Shown in pieces: positions 1-5,254 of a stretch of 8,294 nucleotides of DNA; position 1 is the first letter of the stretch, and every line of letters begins with the position of its first letter. Position numbers and translations under genes: made by a program. The stretch covers positions 1 to 8,294 of the forward strand of contig CAZHAM010000029.1 in assembly GCA_964530415.1 (NCBI GenBank), written 5' to 3'. Source of the DNA: CAZHAM01 sp964530415. Its GTDB lineage: Bacteria; Patescibacteriota; WWE3; UBA101185; UBA10185. The notes beneath the pieces are model-generated. The model saw only the letters and a list, made by a program, of their open reading frames with translations. It made no database searches and was not told the DNA's origin.

Positions 1-3
1 TGA

Positions 4-23
4 GGCCGGCTGTTAGACCGGCC
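4..23 (-). terminator. Possible rpoD terminator hairpin, cut by window edge
   Basis: A perfect 6-bp GC-only inverted repeat (GGCCGG / CCGGCC, 8-base loop) lies 22 bases downstream of the rpoD stop on the minus strand. Any T-run would fall before position 1, so the intrinsic-terminator reading cannot be completed; only the stem is seen. Confidence 0.4.
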
Positions 24-45
24 CCCGTTCTATATTAGTTACGTA

Positions 46-1311
46 CTAAAGGTAATCTCTTAATCTCTTGCTTCGCGACGGATGTCTGAGCTTTCTTAAA
101 GCTTTTGCCTCGATCTGTCTTATTCTCTCTCTGGTTACACCGAATTCTTTTCCTACTTCCTCTAATGTTCTGTTTCGACCGTCTTTTAGGCCAAACCTTA
201 GCTCCAGCACTTTTCGTTCGCGTGGGTTTAGGGATTCTAAAACTTCGTCGATGTGACCTTTTAACAATTCGCGGCTCGCTGCTTCAAAAGGCGATAAAGT
301 AGATTCATCTTCGATAAACTCTTTTAATCTGGTGTCTTCTTCTTTGCCTACAGGAGTCTCCAATGAGGTGGTATCCTGCGCAATTTTTATTATCTCGTAC
401 GCCTTCTCCGGCTCAATTCCCATCTTTTTGGCAACTTCCTCTGGTGTCGGCGATCTTTCAAGTTTTTGTTCAAGTTCTCTTTCGATTTTTTTGTACTTGT
501 TTATCGTTTCAACCATGTGAACCGGAATTCTAATGGTCTTAGCCTGGTCCGCGATCGCTCTTGTTATAGCTTGCCTAATCCACCAAGTGGCGTAAGTTGA
601 GAATTTAAAACCTCTTCGCCAGTCAAACTTTTCTACTGCGCGCATCAACCCAATGTTTCCTTCCTGAATTAAATCCAAAAACTGGAGGCCGCGACCCATA
701 TATCTTTTTGCAATCGAAACAACAAGTCTTAGGTTCGCTTTGGCTAGTAATTCAGCTGCAGCGTAACATTCCTTGTCAGTATGCTGTGTAGCACGCTTGG
801 CAATGTCTTTTACGTCCTTTTCGGTCAATTCCATTTCGCGTGAAATGAGATTAGGCGAAACTGTTCGGCCTTTCTCCTTTTCCATAGTCTTTTTTACGCC
901 CTTGTATCTTATAATTTCAGCTTTTTTGGCTAAGTCCACTTCTTGAACAGCTGTGAGCAAATCGTACTTGCCAATCTCTTTTAGGTACATTCTTACAGGA
1001 TCCGAAGAAACAGTCTTATCCAGCTTAATTTTCGATAAATCAAACTCCTGAAGCTCAGAAAGCTTTACAGCCTCTTTTTCGGACTGAACATCAAACACGT
1101 CTATGCCGGCGTCCAGTAATTTCTCGTAAAGGAAATCAAGCATTTCGATCTTTTCTTCGGCCTCAGGGAACAGCTCCAATACCTCATCTAAAGTGAGATA
1201 GCCTTGTTTCTTCCCGTGGGTAACAAGTTTCTGCATATTTTTCTCAAGAACTTTCGGACTTTCTGTCGCATCCGCACCTTCTTGAGAGATCTTTTTAGCT
1301 TTTCTTGGCAT
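46..1311 (-). CDS. rpoD: RNA polymerase primary sigma factor RpoD (sigma-70/SigA)
   Basis: Housekeeping sigma factor that joins core RNA polymerase and recognises -35/-10 promoters. Counting from the ATG (421 residues), residues about 25-75 look like region 1.1 and 102-135 like region 1.2 (SDPVRMYLKEIG). Residues 185-270 are the very conserved regions 2.1-3.0, with RLVVSIAKRY, LDLIQEGNIGLMRAVEKFD, FSTYATWWIRQAI and RIPVHM. Region 3 follows (SPTPEEVAKKMGI), then region 4 at 355-421 with NPRERKVLELRFGL and the helix-turn-helix VTRERIRQIEAKALRKLR. The end (HPSRSKRLRDYL) is typical, so the protein is complete. The short spacer after region 1.2 fits the SigA type rather than proteobacterial RpoD with its large insertion. 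I chose ATG at 1311. An in-frame TTG at 1368 would add 19 residues, but it lies over a hairpin that looks like leader RNA, and neither start has a clear Shine-Dalgarno. The gene lies 141 bases downstream of dnaG on the same strand. Confidence 0.97.
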   Translation of the reverse strand: MPRKAKKISQEGADATESPKVLEKNMQKLVTHGKKQGYLTLDEVLELFPEAEEKIEMLDFLYEKLLDAGIDVFDVQSEKEAVKLSELQEFDLSKIKLDKTVSSDPVRMYLKEIGKYDLLTAVQEVDLAKKAEIIRYKGVKKTMEKEKGRTVSPNLISREMELTEKDVKDIAKRATQHTDKECYAAAELLAKANLRLVVSIAKRYMGRGLQFLDLIQEGNIGLMRAVEKFDWRRGFKFSTYATWWIRQAITRAIADQAKTIRIPVHMVETINKYKKIERELEQKLERSPTPEEVAKKMGIEPEKAYEIIKIAQDTTSLETPVGKEEDTRLKEFIEDESTLSPFEAASRELLKGHIDEVLESLNPRERKVLELRFGLKDGRNRTLEEVGKEFGVTRERIRQIEAKALRKLRHPSRSKRLRDYL

Positions 1312-1350
1312 ATTTACTTTATTTCTTTGTTGAAACTTTTTCGACTCGGC

Positions 1351-1383
1351 TTGCTCGTTTAGGAGCAAATAATTGCGATATTA
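1351..1383 (-). promoter_or_regulatory. Leader hairpin and weak -10 candidate upstream of rpoD
   Basis: A perfect 6-bp inverted repeat TTGCTC/GAGCAA with a 6-base loop occupies 1351-1368. A -10-like TAATAT (minus strand, 1378-1383, 4/6 match) sits just upstream. If it is used, transcription would start near 1370 and put the hairpin at the extreme 5' end of a roughly 60-base rpoD leader. I see no convincing -35. The hairpin is observed; the promoter role is inferred. Confidence 0.3.
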
Positions 1384-1416
1384 AGTTGTATTTATTAATT
1401 TTTTAGCCAGCTACTA

Positions 1417-1456
1417 GTAAAATTTGTAGGCGGTACAAAGACCGATTTTACCCTAC
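1417..1456. repeat. Nested competing inverted repeats at the dnaG stop / rpoD upstream region
   Basis: Two alternative outer stems, GTAAAAT (1417-1423)/ATTTTAC (1445-1451) and GTAGG (1426-1430)/CCTAC (1452-1456), enclose the same inner stem CGGT (1431-1434)/ACCG (1441-1444). The repeat overlaps the last codons and stop of dnaG. It could be a weak attenuator or processing site between dnaG and rpoD, but it has no good T-run. On the minus strand TAAAAT here is also a possible -10 for rpoD. Confidence 0.3.
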
Positions 1457-3243
1457 TTTGCAAGTTTTTTAGATAGCTCGCTAAACTCCGAGGTTAAGCT
1501 TTTTAATAATTTCGAATCATTCTCTATCTCGGCCAGCTTGATGCTCTCGGATAGCTTTGTAAGCTGCCTTTTAATACTATCATTTTTAACCCTAGATATT
1601 ACATTATTTAGCTCTTTTGTCAAAGCCGACATATCATTTGATAACTCCCCAAGGTCCCACATATACAAGTCAAGATAAAGGTTTTTGACCTCTGGATTAA
1701 TTTTATCCAAATCTTCAGTGGCTTTTTTGGGCTCCAATGTAATGTATTCCTTATCTACTATCTCATTTAGATACTCATACAGTACTTGAATCTGCGGATC
1801 GGTAAAATCTTCTTTATTAATCTCGCGAATAAAATCTTTTGTTATCTCGAGATCCATCTTTACCAAAATTGCTAACAAGTAATGCTCCGGTGACTTTTTT
1901 GACTTCTCGTCAAAGACACTGTTGTACGCCTCTTCAGAGTTTTCAAAAGATTTGAGCGGTTTATCCCTGGTTTTATCCGGATTTCTCATCATGGAAAGTA
2001 CTATTTCCATTGATATACCGAGCTCCTCAGATAATCTCTTGGCGTAGTGCTCAAAAACGACCGGGCTGTTTATTTTTGAGTATCTATGGGCTAGATCTGC
2101 CATTATACTCTTTTTTCCAACGGCTGCTTTCTTATCGTACTTTTTTAAAGCAGTTACAAAGAAAAAATCGTATACAGGCATGGGCTCACGTAAAAGTCGT
2201 TCTGCCTCGGTAAAATCTTTAACAATAAGTTCATCTATATCCTTAACTTCTTTGGGAAGAAGCGCAACATTTAAATTAAAATTTTGCTTGTCCGCAAGTT
2301 CTACTCCACGGTAAATAGCGTTTACACCTGCCGAATCTGAATCAAAACAAAAAGTAATATTTTGCGTATACCTCCCTAAAACTTTTAACTGACCTTCGGT
2401 GAGAGATGTACCCAGTGAGGCGACAACATTATTTAACCCTGCCTGATGAGCGCTAATTACATCCATTTGACCTTCAACAAACACCGCGCCTTTTGATTTA
2501 ATCTCAACCCGGGCCTTATCCAATCCGTATAAAAACACACTTTTATTAAAAACGAGTGTATCGCTGGTATGTAAATATTTTGGCTCCCTATCAAAAATCG
2601 TGCGTCCCGAAAATCCAACTATTTTCTCGTCTATTCCCGTAAAGGGAAACATTACTCTTCCTTTAAACTTGTCGATTATTTTGTTAGCTCTGGAACTTCT
2701 AATTACTACTCCGGCAGCTAACAGATCGTCGTCACTAAAACCTTTTGATTTGAGAAATCTATACAACATATCCCAATCGTCGGGCGCATATCCAAGCATG
2801 AAATCACTAATAGTTTTGTCCGAAAGTCTTCGCTTGTTTTTAAAATAATCCAAACCTTTTGCACCTGCCTTATGTTTTGTAAGCAAATAGTTATAGAATT
2901 TGGCAGTTAATGAATTAATGAAATAAATTTGTTTTTTAAGCTGCGCATCTAGATCATAATTGCCTTTTTCCAAGGTAACACCGGCTTTTTCAGCAAGTTT
3001 TTCTAATGCATCCGAAAACTCAATTCCCTCAATCTTTTGAACAAACGAAAACATGTCCCCCGACTCGCCACACCCAAAACACTTATAAATCTGGATTTCT
3101 GGTGAAACGATAAAAGAAGGTGTTTTTTCACCGTGAAAAGGACACAAGCCTTTGTAGCTTTTTCCGGATTTTTTTAAACTTACATAACTGCCGACAACAT
3201 CTAAGATATCGAGTTTTTGTTTGATTTGAGTAACTGCATCCAT
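1453..3243 (-). CDS. dnaG: DNA primase DnaG
   Basis: Synthesises RNA primers at the replication fork and normally docks on the replicative helicase DnaB. The 596-residue length is normal for the family. The N-terminal CHC2 zinc domain has ligands C34, H37, C55 and C58 (CPFHGEKTPSF, then YKCFGCGESGD), with the family's 17-residue spacing between H37 and C55. The catalytic core follows: GRVMFPF at about 195, GFSGR at 210-214, and PKYLHTSDT near 221. The TOPRIM fold has the catalytic glutamate E257 in VEGQMD and the metal-binding acidic pair D301/D303 in FDSDSAG. The C-terminal 160 residues are helical and divergent, as expected of the DnaB-binding domain. ATG at 3243 gives the usual start just before the zinc domain; the region before it lacks a Shine-Dalgarno and has a -10-like box only 7 bases away. 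rpoD follows on the same strand, as in the classic rpsU-dnaG-rpoD operon, but no rpsU is present here. Confidence 0.98.
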   Translation of the reverse strand: MDAVTQIKQKLDILDVVGSYVSLKKSGKSYKGLCPFHGEKTPSFIVSPEIQIYKCFGCGESGDMFSFVQKIEGIEFSDALEKLAEKAGVTLEKGNYDLDAQLKKQIYFINSLTAKFYNYLLTKHKAGAKGLDYFKNKRRLSDKTISDFMLGYAPDDWDMLYRFLKSKGFSDDDLLAAGVVIRSSRANKIIDKFKGRVMFPFTGIDEKIVGFSGRTIFDREPKYLHTSDTLVFNKSVFLYGLDKARVEIKSKGAVFVEGQMDVISAHQAGLNNVVASLGTSLTEGQLKVLGRYTQNITFCFDSDSAGVNAIYRGVELADKQNFNLNVALLPKEVKDIDELIVKDFTEAERLLREPMPVYDFFFVTALKKYDKKAAVGKKSIMADLAHRYSKINSPVVFEHYAKRLSEELGISMEIVLSMMRNPDKTRDKPLKSFENSEEAYNSVFDEKSKKSPEHYLLAILVKMDLEITKDFIREINKEDFTDPQIQVLYEYLNEIVDKEYITLEPKKATEDLDKINPEVKNLYLDLYMWDLGELSNDMSALTKELNNVISRVKNDSIKRQLTKLSESIKLAEIENDSKLLKSLTSEFSELSKKLAK

Positions 3244-3250
3244 TAGGTTC

Positions 3251-3259
3251 TGTATAGCA
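3251..3259 (-). promoter_or_regulatory. Extended -10 promoter for dnaG (leaderless candidate)
   Basis: On the minus strand TGC-TATACA ends 7 bases before the dnaG ATG. It is a TGn extended -10 followed by a 4/6 hexamer. Initiation about 7 bases downstream would fall on or next to the start codon, and there is no Shine-Dalgarno. I see no good -35. Confidence 0.45.
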
Positions 3260-3367
3260 CAAGATGGGTGTATTTTAAAGACGAACGGAGAACATGGAGT
3301 GATATTGGAAAATATTTATCCGTGCTCCAAAAGGGTGTTTTATCAGATAATAGATTTTATTATAAAC

Positions 3368-3414
3368 AAAAACCGTAGAATTTCACCTGCTTACGCAAAG
3401 TGTCTACGGTTTTT
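3368..3414 (-). terminator. Intrinsic terminator of the 85-residue orphan gene
   Basis: A perfect 12-bp inverted repeat, AAAAACCGTAGA (3368-3379) and its complement (3403-3414), begins 17 bases after the orphan's stop. On the minus strand the stem ends in a five-T stretch. The 23-base loop can itself pair weakly (TGC/GCA and CAC/GTG). The A/T-symmetric stem could act in both directions, but dnaG is divergently placed relative to the plus strand, so the orphan is the natural user. It also insulates dnaG from read-through. Confidence 0.8.
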
Positions 3415-3430
3415 AGCAGTAAAGTGAGGT

Positions 3431-3688
3431 CTATATGTAATTCATATAATCCACTTTTTCGTCAATGAGCCCAAGCAGTTTTCCAGTAGCAATAACCTGC
3501 TCTATCTGCTCTGCGATGCCGGCGGCCTCGGAACACCCGCGGTCACAGTCAAAACGGGGAGGATGTTGTTGAATAAACCTTTCATGAGCTTCGAAAGCTT
3601 TTTTCCTTTGTTCCTGAAGTTCATGAACTTTCGCCCAAATCTTTTCCGCCATCTTTGCGGTTTCTGTATCTACAGCCTTTTTTACCAT
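3431..3688 (-). CDS. Small hypothetical helical protein, 85 residues
   Basis: I do not recognise this protein. Residues about 5-40 are charged and heptad-like (MAEKIWAKVHELQEQRKKAF), suggesting one long amphipathic helix or a coiled coil. A DCDRGC motif (C48, C52) follows, which could bind a metal or form a disulfide, though two cysteines alone prove neither. Residues 53-75 look like a second helix, and the end is aromatic (DYMNYI). There is no signal peptide or membrane segment. The coding call rests on a strong Shine-Dalgarno (AAGGAG at 3697-3702, 8 bases before ATG), an upstream extended -10 and a dedicated terminator. By hand count its GC content is about 47-48 %, against about 38 % in a sampled dnaG line, so its base use differs from its neighbours. 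It occupies the slot where rpsU often precedes dnaG, but its terminator separates it from dnaG and it does not resemble S21. Confidence 0.75.
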   Translation of the reverse strand: MVKKAVDTETAKMAEKIWAKVHELQEQRKKAFEAHERFIQQHPPRFDCDRGCSEAAGIAEQIEQVIATGKLLGLIDEKVDYMNYI

Positions 3689-3696
3689 TTTCTCAT

Positions 3697-3742
3697 CTCC
3701 TTATCAATTGGGGTTGTTGGCTAGTTGCCTTGGATTGTAACA
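3697..3742 (-). promoter_or_regulatory. Extended -10 promoter and strong RBS of the 85-residue orphan
   Basis: TGT-TACAAT (minus strand, 3734-3742) is an extended -10 with a 5/6 hexamer. It implies a start near 3727 and a leader of about 39 bases. The Shine-Dalgarno AAGGAG at 3697-3702 is 8 bases from ATG and fixes the start codon. No clear -35 is visible. Confidence 0.6.
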
Positions 3743-3783
3743 CAAAAGTAAATTTAGAACCTATAGATACTACCTATTCAAAT

Positions 3784-3813
3784 GAAAAGAGATGATCTTT
3801 TCAACTGGAAAAG
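3784..3813. repeat. Overlapping short inverted repeats upstream of the orphan promoter
   Basis: A perfect 7-bp repeat GAAAAGA (3784-3790)/TCTTTTC (3796-3802) with a 5-base loop is followed by GAAAAG (3808-3813). The latter can also pair with CTTTTC, so two mutually exclusive hairpins share an arm. It lies about 45 bases upstream of the orphan's -10. Operator or chance cannot be decided. Confidence 0.3.
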
Positions 3814-3860
3814 GGAGTTTCACTTCGCGAAGCATTTACGCTTATTTCACTCGCAAAAAT

Positions 3861-3931
3861 GGGGGATTCGGTCACATGTCTTTTGTCTGTAACTCGCACT
3901 TTGCGCGTAACATACAAAAGCATTCGACCCC
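3861..3931. repeat. Long imperfect hairpin
   Basis: The core arms 3880-3897 and 3903-3920 match at 15 of 18 positions around a 5-base loop (ACTTT). Pairing resumes outside with TCG (3868-3870)/CGA (3925-3927) and GGGG (3862-3865)/CCCC (3928-3931). The outer left arm GGGGGATTCG equals 10 bases of the T-arm of the two tRNA-Ser genes, which may be chance or a further tRNA-derived fragment. Confidence 0.5.
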
Positions 3932-3978
3932 GCCTCGCTCACCTCGTTCGCTCCGGCATTCTCATACTGCATTTCTCA

Positions 3979-4021
3979 ATTAAAATCCACTAACCGCCTG
4001 CGGCGGCTACCGAATTTTAAT
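3979..4021. repeat. 43-base imperfect hairpin abutting the tRNA remnant
   Basis: The arms pair at 16 of 20 positions: base stem ATTAAAAT (3979-3986)/ATTTTAAT (4014-4021) and tip stem CCGCC (3994-3998)/GGCGG (4002-4006), with loop TGC. Its right foot shares position 4021 with the first base of the tRNA-Ser remnant. There is no flanking T-run on either strand, so it is not a clean intrinsic terminator. Confidence 0.5.
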
Positions 4022-4037
4022 GGCGGAGGGAGGGGGA
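4021..4037 (-). pseudogene. tRNA-Ser 3'-end remnant (17-bp direct repeat, possible att scar)
   Basis: TGGCGGAGGGAGGGGGA is identical to the 3' ends of both intact tRNA-Ser genes (5069-5085 and 7596-7612). It covers the encoded CCA, discriminator G, 3' acceptor strand and the first T-stem bases. Identity stops abruptly before the T-loop, and no other tRNA part is present. With 5069-5085 it forms a direct repeat enclosing 1031 bases and exactly one gene. This is the classic appearance of a tRNA-targeted integration product, where the displaced tRNA end marks the far boundary. No integrase is visible, so the integration reading is inference. Confidence 0.65.
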
Positions 4038-4077
4038 CGTACTTGGAACTTTTTTCTCTCAACAACAATATTTTGAT

Positions 4078-4083
4078 GATAAT
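4078..4083 (+). promoter_or_regulatory. -10 box of the HExxH gene (leaderless candidate)
   Basis: GATAAT (5/6 match to TATAAT) ends 8 bases before the ATG at 4092, and no Shine-Dalgarno exists upstream. Initiation about 7 bases downstream would start the mRNA essentially at the start codon. TTGGAA at 4043-4048 is too far away to serve as its -35. Confidence 0.4.
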
Positions 4084-4091
4084 ATTAGTGT

Positions 4092-5066
4092 ATGTCTGTA
4101 ACTGAAAAAATATCCCTTTCTGAAAAACCCACAGAAACATTATCTGTATCTCGAGAAGAATATACCCAAGTGTATGAAGCTGGAAAACCTGCAGTAGAGA
4201 AATGGAAGAATACGTTTGAAACCTTTGTAAAAGAAAATCAATCCAAAATAAATGGTTTTTTTGAAAAAGCAGCTGCGTTATACGGATGTACACCACCTAA
4301 AAAAATGAGAATAGCAATGTTATTCAACCCTAATCAAGGAAATATGAAAGGGGAGCCTATGGATAATTTTAGTGGGATTAATCCTTTGATAGAAAAACAA
4401 TCTGATGTCGTTTATTGGGTACCTGAACCAGATGATTATATGACAAAGCCCGAACTAATAGCCAAACATTTCAAAAGTTTTTTACATGAAGGTGAGCACC
4501 GCTTTTTCCAAGGAATGAACGGTTCCTTACATCCGGAGGGATTTAATGCTTTTTTAGCAGAAATAGACAAGGATCCTGAAATAACAACCCTTAGAGAAAA
4601 ATTGTTCGGAACTGACACAGGTTATTTAGAACCAACCAACGAACTTATAACAGTTTATTTGGAAAGTTTATTCGATACACAGTCAACTGCAAATTCCGAA
4701 ACTGTAATTGAATTAATTATGGACGAAAAACTATCTTTTAATATTTTACTTTCAGCGATGTATTATCAAGAACAAGATTACCCAGAATATCCTACTACTA
4801 AAGGACCTTATGCAAACCTGCGAAAAGGATATAGAAAATTTAGTAGTAAAGTTTTAAATAAAGATACGCCTATAAGTGTTACAGAAGATTTGGACGAGGC
4901 GACTGGAGGCGCGAAGTCAGGAGAAATTAAAGTTTCGCCATATAATTTTAAAGGTAAATTATCTACTGACCTGTTAGAAGAGTATGTAACCGCGAGTAAA
5001 ACCATCGATAAAGATTTTATTATCCGTCTTTATACAATGGCAATAGATGAAATGGAACAAGAATAA
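4092..5066 (+). CDS. Hypothetical protein with HExxH zinc-metallopeptidase-like motif
   Basis: I do not recognise the family. It has 324 residues with no signal peptide or membrane segment, so it is probably cytoplasmic. The notable motif is FLHEGEHRFF with HEGEH at 132-136, a textbook HExxH inside a predicted helix. About 48 residues later comes EPTNELITVYLES, where E184 in an NE context is a plausible third zinc ligand, as in thermolysin-like gluzincins. Residues 75-110 (IAMLFNP, then VVYWVPEPDD) look like beta strands before the motif helix, which is also common in such folds. The N-terminal 60 residues and C-terminal 100 are charged and helical. The metal-peptidase role is inferred from the motif alone. 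ATG at 4092 has no Shine-Dalgarno but has a -10 box 8 bases upstream. The stop codon lies 2 bases from the CCA end of the convergent tRNA-Ser(GGA), and a tRNA-Ser fragment lies 54 bases before the ATG. The gene therefore sits tightly inside a tRNA-derived direct repeat, which hints at acquisition. Confidence 0.8.
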   Translation: MSVTEKISLSEKPTETLSVSREEYTQVYEAGKPAVEKWKNTFETFVKENQSKINGFFEKAAALYGCTPPKKMRIAMLFNPNQGNMKGEPMDNFSGINPLIEKQSDVVYWVPEPDDYMTKPELIAKHFKSFLHEGEHRFFQGMNGSLHPEGFNAFLAEIDKDPEITTLREKLFGTDTGYLEPTNELITVYLESLFDTQSTANSETVIELIMDEKLSFNILLSAMYYQEQDYPEYPTTKGPYANLRKGYRKFSSKVLNKDTPISVTEDLDEATGGAKSGEIKVSPYNFKGKLSTDLLEEYVTASKTIDKDFIIRLYTMAIDEMEQE

Positions 5067-5068
5067 TC

Positions 5069-5158
5069 TGGCGGAGGGAGGGGGATTCGAACCCCCGTCC
5101 CCCTTTCGAAGTGCGTCGCTTTCCAGGCGAGCCGAATAGTCCACTCTCGCATCCCTCC
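5069..5158 (-). tRNA. tRNA-Ser(GGA), reads UCC/UCU
   Basis: 90 bases including an encoded CCA. Acceptor stem GGAGGGA/TCCCTCC with discriminator G, D stem CGA/TCG, anticodon loop CTGGAAA with anticodon GGA (complement of 5122-5124), and T-arm GGGGG-TTCGAAT-CCCCC. The 18-base variable arm is the class II length expected of tRNA-Ser. Two oddities: the first anticodon-stem pair is C27-C43, and the variable arm pairs only imperfectly (CACTT/AAGGG with one mismatch). The 3' 29 bases, through the T-stem, equal those of tRNA-Ser(CGA) at 7596. A second possible promoter on the minus strand is TAGCAA-complement TTGCTA at 5189-5194, a 17-base spacer and TATAGC at 5166-5171. It would start transcription almost exactly at the mature 5' end. 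Confidence 0.95.
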
Positions 5159-5199
5159 ACACATAGCTATAAAATAGATACAAAGCGGTAGCAAAGCAA

Positions 5200-5224
5200 A
5201 TTTTACCACGATCTATGGTAAAAT
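5200..5224. promoter_or_regulatory. Palindromic divergent promoter/operator between tRNA-Ser(GGA) and trmH
   Basis: A perfect 9-bp inverted repeat, ATTTTACCA (5200-5208) and TGGTAAAAT (5216-5224), is separated by 7 bases. Read from either strand the outward arm is TGG-TAAAAT, an extended -10 element. The plus-strand copy would start RNA near 5231 for the methyltransferase. The minus-strand copy would start near 5193 and give tRNA-Ser(GGA) a 5' leader of about 35 bases. The symmetry is observed; promoter function is inferred. It could also be a repressor site. Confidence 0.45.
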
Positions 5225-5254
5225 CACTCCTGGTTGCAGGTTATAAAGCTGCTT

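Larger units (their letters stand above)
3815..4040. other. GC-richer noncoding segment built of inverted repeats
   Basis: I see no credible gene between 3743 and 4091; the open frames crossing it lack a ribosome binding site and simply run through the hairpins. In order it holds the palindrome CTTCGCGAAG (3823-3832), a long imperfect hairpin (3861-3931), and a CTCGCTCAC/CTCGTTCGCTC imperfect tandem (3934-3953). A second imperfect hairpin (3979-4021) follows, then a 17-base tRNA-Ser 3' end (4021-4037). The run is visibly richer in CG dinucleotides than the surrounding genes. This suggests a dispersed intergenic repeat, a structured RNA, or debris of an inserted element. The composition and repeats are seen; the role is unknown. 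Confidence 0.5.

Noticed and set aside
3295..3329. TGGAG/CTCCA with inner ATATT/AATAT, a possible hairpin upstream of dnaG
   Set aside because: Only two 5-bp stems with wide spacing; too weak to call a regulatory element.
3792..3983. Plus-strand open frame of 63 codons
   Set aside because: No ribosome binding site; it runs straight through the palindrome and the long hairpin and has a composition set by those repeats, so it is more likely noncoding.
3976..4296. Minus-strand open frame of 106 codons
   Set aside because: Lies antisense to the first 200 bases of the HExxH gene and across the tRNA remnant and hairpin; no Shine-Dalgarno; leucine/phenylalanine-rich as expected of antisense to an AT-rich gene.
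5234..5254. TTG start for the methyltransferase
   Set aside because: Adds 7 non-conserved residues and lies too close to the inferred transcription start; the ATG at 5255 gives a more usual N-terminus, though it also lacks a Shine-Dalgarno.
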